Source of the DNA: Epiperipatus broadwayi
Taxonomy: Eukaryota; Onychophora; Udeonychophora; Euonychophora; Peripatidae
Reading direction: 5' to 3'
Length of the DNA: 64,000 nucleotides
NCBI GenBank assembly: GCA_028023455.1
Contig: JAQFVV010000032.1
Span: 2,606,001-2,670,000 of the forward strand
The notes beneath the pieces were generated by a model that made no database searches, was not told where the DNA came from, and saw only the letters and a list, made by a program, of their open reading frames with translations. Positions within the stretch are counted from its first letter, which is position 1, and each line of letters starts with the position of its first letter. Positions 24,387-37,328 of this stretch are shown piece after piece. A program made the position numbers and the translations under genes.

Positions 24387-25991
24387 CTAGTAGGTGTTGT
24401 CTTTATTTTTTGGATTTTGGTAGTTTATGTTGTAGGTATGAATAGTAAGATCTTCTAGCTCAGAGACTTTTCTTTTTTTCTCTGTTAGAAATGAAGGAGA
24501 AGAAGTATCTGATAACGTGGAACCTTCATCTATTTCCTGTATAGGGTTGATTAAATCTAAATGTTGGTCACTTGTTAAATTTTTATTTTTTTTAAATTTT
24601 CTTTTCTTAGGCTTTAGACTTATAGTGTATTCTGATAAAAGATCTAGATCATTGGAAGAAGTTTCAGCTAGTAACAGTGGTTTTTGTTGTGTATTAGTAT
24701 TTAATTGATAGTCTTTTTTCTTTTTTTCTGAATTCAAATTTATTGTGTCTAATAATTCTGGAAAAATTGACTTTTCTCCATCTATTATGTTGGAGTTAAT
24801 TGATTTAGAAGGAAGTATTGCATGTTGATGGGATTTGGACTTTTTGCATTTACATAATAGACAGAATTAATCTGGATAATCTCCTTAAGGTGAGTTCTTA
24901 GCTTTCACTGGGCGCACTGGGAAGGACTTTTTTCAAAAGATATTATGAGAGGCAATATTTCATTCGAATACAATGTCGGAATGTCCATAGGTGTTATGTC
25001 TAGAGTGTGAGAGAAAAGGATGCAGTATTTGTAAGCACTGAAATTGCTGCTTTTTTCTCTAATAGGCAGCTAAAATTAGATATAGCTCCAAATTTTTGGA
25101 GTAAACATTGTAGGTCTGCCTCTTGGAAATTTAGGTAGCAGTTCTTTATTTGTCCTGCTAAAATTATTGGTCTGTCCATGTTTATAGGGCATAAGATTTT
25201 ATTATTAAGATAAATAATGTTTTTTTTTTAAAATAATTTTTCTGAGCTGCAAAAATTAGTCTCCAAAGTTTTTTACTACTCAATTCTGAATATAATTCCT
25301 CAATGGGAAATCTGAATAGCTCACATTGAGTGTTAGTGACAGCAAGTATTATTAATTTTTCACTGTAAAAATTTTTGAATGAATTATGTGATTGGGTTGG
25401 ATTTTTTAAATTGAATTTTTGAATAATTTTGTAATGCAAATTTTGATCTATTTTGATGTCAATTTGATTTTGGTTGTTATTTTGTTCTAATGCATTATCA
25501 TCAATCTCATTATCTCACAAGTGAAATATATCTTCTTGGGCTTCATTTAAATCTGAGGCTATTGTTGTGGCTCATAATTATCTAGTTGTACTATATTTGC
25601 ATAGCTTTTTTTAAATTTTATCATAAGATTTATTAGTTTTTTTGTGGGTTGCTTTTAATATCATTTTTGAGTTTATCTAAATTATTATTAAATGGTTTTA
25701 GAATATTAGTATTTCTAATGGTAACGTTACTTACTTTTTTCACCATCGATTTATTAGCATGTATCGCTGTGTGAGTAGCTTCCTGCTGGTCATTATTTTC
25801 AAGAAAACTGTTGTGAGGATCCATGCTTTGTTCTGGGAGAAAGTGCTGCTGTACGAAGTTTTGTTTTGATCATTACTGTTTATCTCTGTTTTTGGCTGAG
25901 CAGGCTCTCCAGTAATGGCAACTTTTTTTTTGGATTTTGTAACGATGGAGGGTAAATCGTTATAAGTCTCCAGAAATTTAGATTGGCTCAT
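24387..25991 (-). pseudogene. LINE ORF1 (nucleic-acid-binding protein), broken
   Basis: Several minus-strand frames in series form one ORF1. They start at the Met at 25991 and continue through a KKSYANIVQLDN segment (about 25615-25580, compare RTYAEATK in the plus copy), an ILAVTNTQCELFRFPIEEL block (about 25350), and MDIPTL near 25000, then a Lys/Ser-rich tail ending at 24387. The zinc-knuckle cysteines of the plus copy are mostly lost here. ORF1 proteins of this class coat LINE RNA. Frameshifts and in-frame stops show it is dead. Confidence 0.55.
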
Positions 25992-26010
25992 TTTTGTAAT
26001 GGCTCAAGAG

Positions 26011-26798
26011 TATGAGCCCACCTTAAGTGAAAATTTTAAAAATACAACATATAACTTACTAAATCTATGCAAATTGCAAATGTAAAGGAATTGAAATGCT
26101 ATTGAAGTACTAGTTTATCGCCATCTAATGGCGACCTAGGAAAAATATATCTTATTGGATAGTTATGGTATATCAATGCCATTAAAAAATTAGATTTTTT
26201 TTTTTGGAAACTAAAGGATATATTGGCATGAACAGTCAGCTTTGGTCCAAAATTATTAGGGATAATGATATTCTATTCAAATTGTCTGCTGTTATTGAAT
26301 TTTTGTACAACATATAGATTAACTATAATGAACATTATGTTTAGACAGAAAAATCACCATAATATGAATACATTTACTGTGTTAGAAATAAGAATGCAAA
26401 AGATATTCACATTGCATGAGCATTTATTTATATGTACAAATTATTGGATAGATTTTAGATTATGCTTGATGCAAAAATGATAGTTGCATTAAAAATAGGT
26501 CCTATTCCTAATATGTTGGTGTGAAATTGATATTTGTTCTTTAATATATTATTTATGCAAAATTTTAATCAGGTATTAAACACTAAAATTATGGAATTTG
26601 CATTTTAAGATTGTCATAGTATTAAGGATGTTGTGGATACAAATAAATCTATTTTTAGATTCACTCACATGTTTCTATTTTTATTGATTTGATTAAAAAA
26701 AAAATACATAGTATTAATAATTTTTATTAGCCATTCATTAGACTAGAAATTGTCCAATAATAAATAATATTTCTCCAATAATAAATAATATTTCTGTA
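26011..26798. other. AT-rich non-coding; LINE 5' flank
   Basis: It includes possible LINE 5' UTR up to about 26150 (with a palindromic CGCCATCTAATGGCG at 26110-26130). At 26755-26795 a 25-bp block AATAATAAATAATATTTCT is directly repeated, just before the fold-back element. Confidence 0.4.
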
Positions 26799-27050
26799 TG
26801 TAATTTTTCACTACACCACTCTCATGCAAGGTAGGAACTGGTTTCTATTTACTTTTAATTCTTTGTGAAGGAGATTGTGGTTTGGGTCAACTGATGAGTG
26901 CTACAGCACATGAAATATGCATCTTGTCGGTCATTGATCTTTTTCACATGTCTTTGGTCAATGTTTATGATTACATCCCTCGATAAGGTGTTTAAAGTAG
27001 GTAGAAACCAGTCCCTACCTTGCCTGAGAATGGTGTAGTAAAAAATTACA
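26799..27050. mobile_element. Fold-back element (54-bp inverted ends) enclosing a hammerhead-like core
   Basis: The left end (26799-26852) and right end (26997-27050) are inverted copies over about 54 bp with few mismatches; both read TGTAATTTTT(C/T)ACTACACCA and later CAAGGTAGG.ACTGGTTTCTA. Between them, in the centre, is a plus-strand hammerhead-like core. No direct target duplication is evident. It may be a MITE, or the paired-terminus form of a Penelope-like or retrozyme element. Confidence 0.65.
26876..26941 (+). ncRNA. Degenerate type I hammerhead (copy B)
   Basis: CTGATGA (26891-26897) is followed by GTGCT-AC-AGCAC, a hairpin like stem II but with two extra bases (AT) before GAAA (26912-26915). 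TATGCATC follows, containing the ATGCAT palindrome of the other copies with an inserted TA. CAA upstream can pair with TTG downstream to start stem I. Invariant core bases are present, but the extra bases beside GAAA probably abolish folding. It is the same family as the 10.2- and 50-52-kb copies. Confidence 0.5.
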
Positions 27051-28200
27051 CTACAAAAATATTGTTCATTATTAAAATAAATGGTATTTTCTAATTTGAT
27101 AATATAATAAATTAAATCTGGAGCTTAATAAGCTGTATTTATTTAAAGACAAAAAGTTCATTGACAAGAAATTTGAATAAAACTTAACATAACATATAGA
27201 TCGAAAACATATTAGAATCCTATTAAATTCATAAATTGAAAAGAGGAGGAGTGGGGTGATATTTTAATGACTTTTTCAATAATGATATAAAATTTGAAAG
27301 TATGGCATTTAATTCTTTTGATGTAGATTTTTGCTTTGTTTTTTTAGTAAAAAAAAATTTTTTTATCAGCATATATGGCTTTTTGATAAAATAATCTGTC
27401 TTTATGGAAAAATAAAAATATTTTACACAATTTTTATGCATATATAATCTTTAGAAATAATTAAAAAAAATTTTTTTAAAATAATTTCAAAATATTATAT
27501 ATAGATAATAAAAAAAGTGATAAATATTATTACAATTTTATTGTTAAAAAAATATGTATATCAATAAACACTATTATTGCATGCTTCCCCTTTGAAATCA
27601 TGCTAAATTACAATATAAGATGCACATTATTTATTTAAAAAATATTACACATAAAATAAAAATGGACTTTTTAAACCATCTTTTGCATTTTAGATTTCCT
27701 GCCTATATTCTATCTTTGCTGCTGTGCAAATGCAATCATTTTTGTTTTATAAAATGTTTCATTTGTACAGATATATTTTACATGAGTAACTTTCAACTAT
27801 TTAACTAGTTGTAGTTATATTGGGACATATTGAAATGTCTTAAGTAATATTTCTGTAATACAATTGTGCTATCACAAGATATCTCATGAAGAACAAAGCA
27901 AAGGTTAATCATGTATCCATTCTAACAATTCCTTTAGATTATGCAATGATATTAAACTTAAAAAGTTTAAGCAGTTTTTTATAATTTTAATAATTGAAAT
28001 GCTAGAAGCCTTAATGAGATACCTGGAAAAGAATTAAATGTGACATATTAAGTTTTATAATATAATAATGTAAGTACATGGAAGCTGTCAACACTTAAAT
28101 AATATCAATATCAATAATAATCAACAATCTCATTCTGTTATATAATAATGTAAATAATAATAATGTATGTTAAGAGTAACAAGAAGAGATAAAAAATAAA
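27051..28200. other. AT-rich non-coding DNA
   Basis: No gene, RNA or repeat is recognised. Confidence 0.5.
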
Positions 28201-28204
28201 ATAT

Positions 28205-28487
28205 ATGAGTGAGCGAACGAACGAGTGTTACTGAGATCATTGAAAGAATTAAAGAGACTGAAGTGGAGTGGGGTTGTACATATTATCAGAAGAGATGATA
28301 ATAGATGGATATTGAAATCTTAAATGGGATTCCAAGAGATTTTGTAAAAGACATAGAAAGACACCACAAATGAGATGGTTAGAAGAAATAAGAAAATGTG
28401 TTGGGGTCATTTGGAGAAAATGTATTGAACTTGGAGAAACCCCCATCCTGCAGTGGATTGATAATGGTCAAAAATGATGATGATTAA
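28205..28487 (+). mobile_element. 3' fragment of an RTE-like LINE
   Basis: The plus strand encodes TSVTEIIERIK, DDNRW and, in shifted frames, the segment ending in LQW-D-NG. These match the last ~95 residues of the intact RTE-like protein at 60470-61960 in order. After the stop comes a short ATGATGATGATT tail, like the (ATG)n end of that element. The rest is absent, so this is a strongly 5'-truncated, mutated copy. Confidence 0.75.
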
Positions 28488-28699
28488 GTTTAAACATATA
28501 TTTTATGAATAAATGAATTTTTGAAGTTGTGGCAACTAATCTTAAGCATGCTTTATTGTTTCAATTTATAAAATAAAAGATATAGAAAAGACCAGTAATT
28601 ATTGCAGTTATCAAGTTAGTCATATAGTAACATAAGGACTTTATGATTTTGTTAAATAGATTGCTTCCAATAATGGCTAAATGGTTGGCATAAATTTAA

Positions 28700-30010
28700 C
28701 ATGAATTTTTAAGACTCAGAAAACATTGTAGATATGATTTTTGTTTCCAAGCAAATGCAAGAAAACGGATAGAAGTGAAGGTGCAATTTACATAGTTCCT
28801 TTATTGATTTAGTTAAGGCATTTGAATCATTAAATCATTTGTGGCAATGTGTGAAATTAATTTGTTAGCCACCAAAATTAATTCATATTATACATTATAA
28901 AATAAGAAGTGAAATTATTGTTAAAATCTTAAGACATTTGAAACAAAAACTTGTTAAGAAGCATTTGTAGTAGCTTCACTTTTGTTTTCATTTTTATGAG
29001 GAATGTTCTTTGAAATGGTTATGGGTAGCTTCATGAAATTTATGATATAGGTTTTATATCAGAGTTTTTAACTTGTATTGATTAAAAACAAAAACACGCA
29101 CCTTATTTTTTTGTATACTAGATTTATAGAATGTTGATAATTTATCTTAAAAATTGATTTACAACAGGTTCTTAATGTTTTAAATTCAAACTGTAAAGAT
29201 TTTAGTTTAGTAATTAAAGTTAATAAACAAACAAAAAACATGTGTTTTATTATATGGATGATTGGCAACTTAATCATGTGAATCAATTTAAATGTTAGTT
29301 GACTACTCATCAAGTTGTATGGCAAATATAGCATTTTACGTGATTCATCATCATAAGATAGACATGATATTGCTGACAATGTTATTTTATGTTGCAATGC
29401 AATACAAACTTTTTAAATACTGTTGTTGCATTTAACATGGTAAAAGTTCATAGCTAAATTAATAGGTTGTAGATCTATTATTTTGGATTCTTTTCATTAT
29501 ACATGTAATTTTAAGTCATTCGAGAAATTTCATTTATGGCTAGACTGCATGATTCTGAAAATATAATGGCAAATCATAAGACTCATTAGTATGTTTTTCA
29601 ACTGTTTAAATATGTTCCCATACCTACTATTCTAAATGCATAAGATCTTTTGATAGTCACGTGAAATGAATAAATAGTAAATATTTCTTACAGAATGTAC
29701 TTTATAATGAACCTGAGTTTGGTTTTTATGGGGGAGGCAAATCCCACTTATTTTATAAAGATTATCTAAAGAATTGTATTATTATTATTATTATTGGAAA
29801 GATATGTTTGAGGATAGAATAAAATGAGGAGTTACAAGTAGATAAAATGCTGAAGACTTATAAAAAGTAAAGTTTACTTCAGAAGTTAAATGACAGTATC
29901 ACTAGATGTTAAATGATCAGATTAATGAATCAGCATATATGTTTTATGTGTTTGTGATTTGCACATTAGTTTATGCACCCATTGCAAAACTCACCTTTAA
30001 TTTTTTTATT
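28700..30010 (+). pseudogene. Decayed non-LTR reverse transcriptase of another clade
   Basis: Scattered plus-strand blocks occur in RT order. IDLVKAFESLNH (about 28800-28840) fits motif A (F-D-L-x-KAFD-x-V). A later stretch, WKDMFEDRIK (about 29798-29827), fits a C-terminal W-x-DMA-DR-x-W motif. VCDLHISLCTHCKTHL (about 29950-29998) looks like a ruined C-terminal Cys/His finger. Stops are everywhere and no palm YADD motif could be placed, so this rests on three weak collinear matches. Confidence 0.35.
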
Positions 30011-31150
30011 GTCATTCTGCTAATCATGATAATGATTATTTCACCTGTCTGAAAACATTGAGAAATGAGATGATAAATTACATATATTTATATTCTGAAA
30101 ATTGTATTAATTGCTGGTTTTGTCAGTTCAAGATGTAATAAAATAATTGTATTACATTGTATTTGATTATGAAGGCAATAGATATTCTAATATTTCTGAA
30201 CCAATATACTACATTTTTTATTTATATATTTTGATAAATATTTATCAAATATTGTCAAGGGTCACAGTTGATAATATTGTGGATGATATGCAGCCTGTGA
30301 TGTTGAATATTTGATACCATTATGTTAAACACTGCAAAAATACTATTTTGATTATTTATTTATTTTTGCAGCCCATTACTGTTTAGCAAAATATAATTTT
30401 TATTTTTTTTGTTAGATAATAATATAGTCTATATTATGCATAGGTGGAATAACTTGGTAAGGAAATATCCTGAAGTAATGTTTTGCTTTGTAGTCATATT
30501 TTTACACAACTTATTCTTGCATTTCAGTATCCAGAGCTACATTATAAATTGTACTGAATTCTTTTTATGATAAGATACTTCATCAAAGTACAGAATTTTA
30601 AATATTGAATTAACTAGAATAAATTATCTCTGATGATGATCAAGAGTTATTTTGGTCATTGCATGCTATTGTCTCAATCAGTCTTTGTGTAGAGAACTTA
30701 ATATGCAATCATTATACTGTTATTAATTATTTTTTATTATATATGAAATAGATAAAAATAAAAAAAGACAATCTTATATAAAATGTTTCACTGCCACTAT
30801 TTGTCATTATTATCACTATTTTATGTATAACAAAGTAAGCTCATTAAAATTTATAATGCAATTCTAATATGATATTAAAATCATGTACTTTCATAAAAAA
30901 GAGAGAGAAAAGCATTAAAGACAGTTGCCAATGATGATGAAGTACTTTATGTTAATATATTCCAAGTTTTTCATAGAGAGACTTAGTAGAGAATTCACTA
31001 TGTATATGGATGTTTTTGTAAAAAAAAAATAATAATAATTTATTTCTATTATCAATCACATAGTGCTTGGCTAAAAAGATGATAAAATTAAAATTCAAAA
31101 AAATTTGGAAACATGTATGATATACACATTCAATATAGTTTTAAAGGAAG
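30011..31150. other. AT-rich non-coding DNA
   Basis: Nothing recognised. Confidence 0.5.
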
Positions 31151-31159
31151 AATTTAAAT

Positions 31160-31807
31160 CAATGGTGCACAACCTTTTTACATTTACAACCATCACTCAG
31201 ATTGAAATTTTGTGACCCATTATGTGTTGTTACCATCCTATTATAAACTTATAAGGATAGTAATAATAATTGTTTTACCACATACAAATATATATCTTTA
31301 TATTATATTTCAGAACATACAATTTGATATAAGAAATTTGAAAAAATTGCATATTAACAAAAAATATATATTAATACTTGGTTCTTAGTAGATCTTGATT
31401 TATAGCAATTACAACTTTTTTAGCATGTTTGAAAAAATGTGTACATTCAAAAACATAATACCATGTATTAGCATTAGGAGGATACTAGCATGAAGAACAA
31501 AACTGAGGGTGACCAAGAGAAATGAGAGCAACTTAGTGAAGTGCTGTTAGAATGTGCTGTTTATACAAAGTGGATTGGAATATAAATAAGAAAGTGTTTT
31601 AACTCAAAAGTGGTCAGACACACAATAATGAGTAGAGAAGCTTCATGTATTTTTTAATAATGTTTAGGTTTTTGTTTTTTCAATTAAAAATTTATTATCC
31701 AACATGAGAATCTGTCAAAATTTTCATAATTCCCAACAATTTTTCTGCAACCCCTTGGCCGGGCATGGGGTGTGTGGGTGTTGCGACCCACAGATTGCAT
31801 ACAATTG
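31160..31807. mobile_element. hAT-like element (about 650 bp), diverged
   Basis: The left end, CAATGGTGCACAACCTTTTT, has the form of hAT termini of the CA-x-GGTGCACAACC type. The inverted right end reads CAATTGTATGCAATCT. A GC-rich patch just inside the right end (CCCCTTGGCCGGGCATGGGG) and GTGACCCA/GCGACCCAC motifs near both ends support one unit. Flanking AATTTAAAT and AATTTGAAT agree at eight of nine bases, though hAT elements usually give exactly 8 bp. Confidence 0.45.
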
Positions 31808-31816
31808 AATTTGAAT

Positions 31817-33192
31817 AATGGATTGATATGATGAAAAATAACAATTTATGGTTGTTGTTTTTTTAATATAAGTAAAATTAATATGAAAAGGATTATCAAG
31901 ATTTTAAGAAAACTAAGTAAAGAATGCCAGTCTTATAATTGCCATAAGTCTAACATAGTAGTAGATAAATTTTAAGCTTGATTTTAAAACATAAGATGTT
32001 TGGGGGTTTTGAGATAGAAAGTTGAAATAGAAATGTTTATAGAAATACTTAATTGTTATATTTTATAGTAGTCAAATTAAATTTATTTATTTACAGAGGG
32101 TCTTAAAATTGCTTTTAAGACTTGTTTACATTGTATTTTTATTTTTGCAAGTTATTTCTTTTAATTAATCATTTTTAATGAATTGAGCAAACCTTATTTA
32201 TTAATTTAACAAATGATTTCTAAAATATTAGACTAAACATGTGCAAAACATTTTATAAATTGCATTAATTATTTCTTTGTTAGGATAACATCATTAAAAG
32301 ATTTGTTGTCTCTTGTGGTTTAATGGAACCAATGACAAAACTTGTTAGTCAACTAATCATGCTTAATTTGTAGCTTTTATTTCTTAGTTGGAGGAGCAGT
32401 AATTTTTTTCTGAATTTGCTGGAGGGAATGGTAATTGTACTATATAAAATGTAATTAATAAACAGCAAAAATAGTTACAATTGATGCTGTGTTAAAAAAA
32501 TATTTATATTAATATTGAATTTGTTAAAAATAGAGAATGAAAAAATAAAGAATATTATTAACTTGATAATTATTAGGAAGAAGTGGTAGATATTTAGGGA
32601 AGGTAATATACAGTTTTAGAAATTTGATAAATTATCAAATATAATAATGTTTCTTATTTATTGGATATATTTATAAGTTTGCCATTGAATTTCAGAAACA
32701 TGATTTGGCATGTCTTTAAACTGTATAGAATGACTAAAGAACACGTAAATTTTCTGCTATTGACAGTCTCATCATTTTAATTTTATTAATAAATCAATGT
32801 TTAAAAATATTTAAACAAAAAGAAACACAGTTCAGTAAATGAATTAATATACTTGATTGGTAAGAATGTGTGCTTGTTTTTTTATTATTATTATTTTAGT
32901 AATTTGTGATACTTTTTTTTTTTTAACACAGTGAGAATTGAAAAAAAAAATTGTAACTAGAACTTTAATAAAGAAATTTTATTAAAATTTTCATTGATAG
33001 TATATATAGTCTATATTGTTTCTATACATGTTTTTAAATAACTAATGGGAATGTTTTAAGAAAGAAAATATATGAATAATTTTACCACTGAATGCGTATA
33101 TATAAATATCTGTATGAATATAAAAAAAAAAAAAATTATTACAATTAGGTATTATAAATGTATTTCCAATAGATATTAAAATTAATAATTAA

Positions 33193-33226
<34 letters not shown>

Positions 33227-34200
33227 ATAAATTTAGGAGTAGCACTTTATTTTATTGTAAGCTTGGATACTTATTGGTCATTAAATGGTAATAGTATATC
33301 TACATCCCAAAAACAATTTTAATTATTGGTCATCTTCAATAAGAAGTAGGATCACACTTTTGTGCTGCCAAATAATAGTCTGAGATTCAAAACCAAATGT
33401 AAGATTTTGAACTTAAGACAACTTGCTTTTATAGATTTATATTTGGCTGGTAATTTTAGTTACATTAACTGTAGGTATTTTTCATTCTCTGGCTAAAATA
33501 GTATATATCAGCAAAATTTTGTATTATTTTCTACTTATTTTAAACCATTTATTTTAAAGCAGTAATTTATACTATTCATTGGAAATTTGAGCAATCAATG
33601 GATATTAGATAACAATATATAATTACATATTCAAATTATTTTCTGGCAATTACCTGTCATCAATGAGAAGCAGGTTTTCACTTGGAATTCAGTCATCCCT
33701 GTAATTGTTTTATGTGCTATTAAGCTTTTAATGTTATAGCAATTTTGTGTTGGCCAATATCTTTTAACTTTTAGATTAAATAAATTAAATCATCAACTTC
33801 TATTAGTTCATTTACTGTTGCTGCATTTTATGGTAGTCGGGCTTTATGTATGATAATAATTAGTTTATTTAAAAATTCTATAGATATATCTGTATTATAA
33901 ATACATCTTTCAAATTGATTTTGTGGGATTCTACAGCACTTTGGTATTATTCCTGCTATGATATATTACTCTAAATTTGTGATATGTTTAAAATAACACC
34001 TCCAAGGAATGTACAGACAAACTTAATTGATAAAATTTGTCTGGAGATCCCCTGGAAGCATTATTTTAAACATATTGCAAACTTAGAATAATATGTCATT
34101 GGGAATAATGTCATAGTATGTGTAATATGAAAGTTCAAATTAAAAAAAAATAATGGAGACATATATTTATTATGGATAAAGGAAAAAAGATATTATAATA
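31817..34200. other. AT-rich non-coding DNA with an ATT microsatellite
   Basis: No gene is seen. A perfect (ATT)n run lies at about 33193-33223, and poly-A/T tracts occur throughout. Confidence 0.5.
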
Positions 34201-34999
34201 TTAAATAAAACAGGTACTTGTGAGTTGTGCCTTTTTAGTACGACACTACATATTATCAAAGCCATTCTTTCCCCTCCTGACATACTACGGTGCTTTGTGC
34301 CATCATATTCCACTCGCAATAGCAAACTTCAAAGCTAAAAGAAAAAAACCATGTACTTTCCAATGATGGAGATATAAATATTTATTATGGAAAAAAGGAG
34401 AAATATGAAGAACCCTCAAACATTTTTTAAATAGCAAGTTGTAACAAAGTTTTAGATTCCATTTTTTTAACCTAAAAAAGCAAAATGGCAAACTGTAAAA
34501 TAAAGTTGTATCTTTATCTAAAAAATGGTGAACTGTAAGTTTAACATATTTTAATTAACTTTTTTAAAAAAATCTCGCAAATATAACAATTTTTAACTGT
34601 AAATGTGTACAAAGTTTAGCAAAAAAAAAAAAACCAAACCCACAAAACTTTTACCACAGTATTTTTAAATAAAAAACAAAATTACTAAATATTTTTTTAA
34701 AACAAAACAAAACACAAATATATAAATTAAAAGTATTTTTCAATATAAAATCGTATTATTTACAAATGATGTGAGAGATGTATTATATTGTGGGGAATAA
34801 AAAAAGTCACTATGGTGGAGTGAACCGTTTAATATTTTCTAAAATGGAAAGAAAAGAGTCGGCTTATTTGACATGGATTAGTCATGTCAGGATTCTTGGT
34901 TGCCATGGCATTGTAAATGGAATCTTTGAATAAATATTACCAGACAAAAATGTCACCAGAGTAATAATACATCATAGCAGAAATAATATCTAACTACTG

Positions 35000-36820
35000 A
35001 TTCTATATCATGATTTTTTTTTTTCCTGGGAATATTTTTCAGATTAATCTATTTCATGTTTACAAATTATTGTCTTTCAAAATGTTTGATCTAAAACTTA
35101 TAACATTCCAAATCATAATTTTATTTTACATTTTGTATAGTGTTTTTTATTTTTATTTTTCATTCTTACCATCTTGGAAAATTTTTTATCCATGGGAACC
35201 ATAGTCTAGGTTCAGTTTGAACAATTCTGAAGCTTTATATCACTTTTATTAACATCAAAAATATTGTGATTAATTTCTTTAAGTGATAACTATTGTTTTT
35301 ATTGGAGCTTAATTGATAAAATCTGTTTTTGAAATCATATTTCTAAATTCATTCAAATTAATATGTGTTTCTATTTTTTTCCATAAAGTTGATGGAAAGT
35401 TTTTAATATTTCCCAACGTCTCACTTCTATATATTGAAGTATTCTACTTCGTTTTATAAAAGTTTTCATTATATTAAAAAACTCAGCTTCATTAACATTT
35501 GGCATCTAATATTATTAATTGATTTTAAGCACTTCATTATTTCAAAGAGTTACTTTTTCAAGTTTTTAAAGTGTTTATGAAATTTTCTATAGTCACAGCT
35601 GTTCTAAAGTTGGAATATTTTTGGAATATAATAAATTTGATTTTTTGCAAATTATAATTTCAGAATGGAATCATTATACTTACCCTTCTGATCATTTTTA
35701 GAAACCATTTCTTATGAAAAAGAAAATATTAAATTCATTAATCCTATTAAAATTCTATTGATGAATCTCAGGTAAAAATATATATATACTATATCTAAAA
35801 TCTTCATCTTTTATCAAATTGTAGATGATTTTAAGTACTTCAATTTTTACTATTTATATATCAAAATATTTATATTTGCAAAATATGCAGTGTTAGTTAT
35901 TAAGAAATGGAACCATTCAGGAGCAATATGATTAATGTGCATTTTATATTTAGTTTAATTTCTTTCTGCAGTAATTTTTGAATTTTTTGTCATACATTTT
36001 TACTGGCTCTTTTTATAACCTCTGAAATTTGTGTTTGTGTTGGTAATAAACAAACACCAATTTTTTTAATTAAGAGAATTTATCTGATTTTTTTTCTCTA
36101 CAGTATTTTGCATCTATGACTATTATGTTTATTATAATATAGTTTGATCAAATGAATGGAATAATATTAGCATTTGTAATTTTTTTGAACACAATTCAAG
36201 TGGAAGTTATAACAGCAAAGTCTTAAATTATCCATTAATGAAAACGCCATAAAAATATTTTTATACTTTCAATAGTATTATAATACTTAGAAAAATTCTC
36301 ATGCATTCTTCAATAGTTTTTCATGCTATACTATACTTTAAGTGGGATATGTTTGACAGAAAGTTCATGTGATCTTACTTTGAAGTCTTATTTTAAATTG
36401 AAGCAGACTGTTCCTTATATTACAATAGTGTTTTTCTAAAGTTTCATTTGTTAATAATATATTGAGAAGGCTGACTTGTCCATTGTTAATCTGGAAGTAA
36501 TTTGGAGGACTTCTGTTGCTTTCATTGGATGTTTTTACAATTGAAAATATTTAGGTTATATTGTTATGTAAAGTTGTTTTCCGCATGGTCATAATTGGTT
36601 GTAGCTTATATAGATCAAGAATAGAAATTCCGTATATTCTAAACTGCATTTAAATTTCTCTCCTACATTATAAATTTCTTAGTAAGTACTTCAAATCTTG
36701 AGAATTTTTTCTAGTGACTATTTTCTGGTTTTACTTTGATAACTTCTTTTACATAATTTTTATGGAATAAAGGACAACTGTGCAAAATGGCTAATGGCAA
36801 TTCAAAATATACATGAGATT
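35000..36820. other. AT-rich non-coding DNA
   Basis: On the minus strand, 36720-36300 gives protein-like fragments with frequent stops that match nothing I recognise. No feature is claimed. Confidence 0.4.
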
Positions 36821-36828
36821 ACCTAGCT

Positions 36829-37320
36829 CAGTGGTCTTCAACCTTTTCACACCTGCGGACCAGTAAAAATAAGGATAAGTTTCCGCGGACCAGCAAAAAT
36901 AAGGATAAGATTTCGCAGACCGGCAGAAGTCTATAGATAAATTTTCTTAAAGATAAGTATAATTGTTATAACTGATCAAAACAACAATGTTAAATATATA
37001 AGATAAAGTTTTATATATATATGGAGTTTATATAATAAAAAACTTTTTTTTAAATTTTTTTTAGAAAAGTAATAAAAAATTTAATTCTACCCCCCCCCCC
37101 CCATAACATCTGTGATAACTAGAAAAACAAATTAATTTATGAATGATTGATTAGATTTTGTTTTCGTTCTGTTTTCTTTTTTTTTTAATTGGGTAAAAAT
37201 GAGATGAAAAAATAAATAAAAATTGGCTATATTAATTAAAAGTTTAAACTTTTATTATTTATTATTACAAACTTTTTATTGCCTGGCACCTGGCCGCGGA
37301 CCAAGGGTTGAAGAACACTG
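36829..37320. mobile_element. hAT MITE (492 bp) with inverted ends and near-perfect target duplication
   Basis: The left end, CAGTGGTCTTCAACC, is matched by the inverted right end, CAGTGTTCTTCAACC (one mismatch). The flanks ACCTAGCT (36821-36828) and ACATAGCT (37321-37328) agree at seven of eight bases, the 8-bp duplication expected for hAT. Subterminal GCGGACCA motifs occur near both ends. At 36857-36920 a ~30-bp unit (GCGGACCAG.AAAAATAAGG) is repeated nearly three times. There is no coding capacity. The interior has a 13-base C run at 37090. Confidence 0.85.
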
Positions 37321-37328
37321 ACATAGCT

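Larger units (their letters stand above)
18605..26010 (-). mobile_element. L1/Tx1-like LINE, near full length but dead, split by an LTR-like insertion
   Basis: The LINE runs right to left: ORF1 (about 25991-24387), ORF2 endonuclease (24212 to about 23500), reverse transcriptase (about 23415-22175, then 19985-19590), a Cys-rich C-terminus (about 19200-19130) and a 3' end near AATAAAGATTTTATT (about 18640). The order and motifs match the plus-strand copy at 53.2-58.5 kb. Both copies share the ORF1 block (M/N)DIPTL, the endonuclease NIRGL start and GDFN(I/M)SY, the linker WFTFVNI/WITFVNI, the RT block QGSPLSALLF and the C-terminal LCQ segment. Many stops and frameshifts break all frames. The insertion at 19999-22172 separates YMDD-containing RT sequence from the thumb region. 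Confidence 0.8.
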
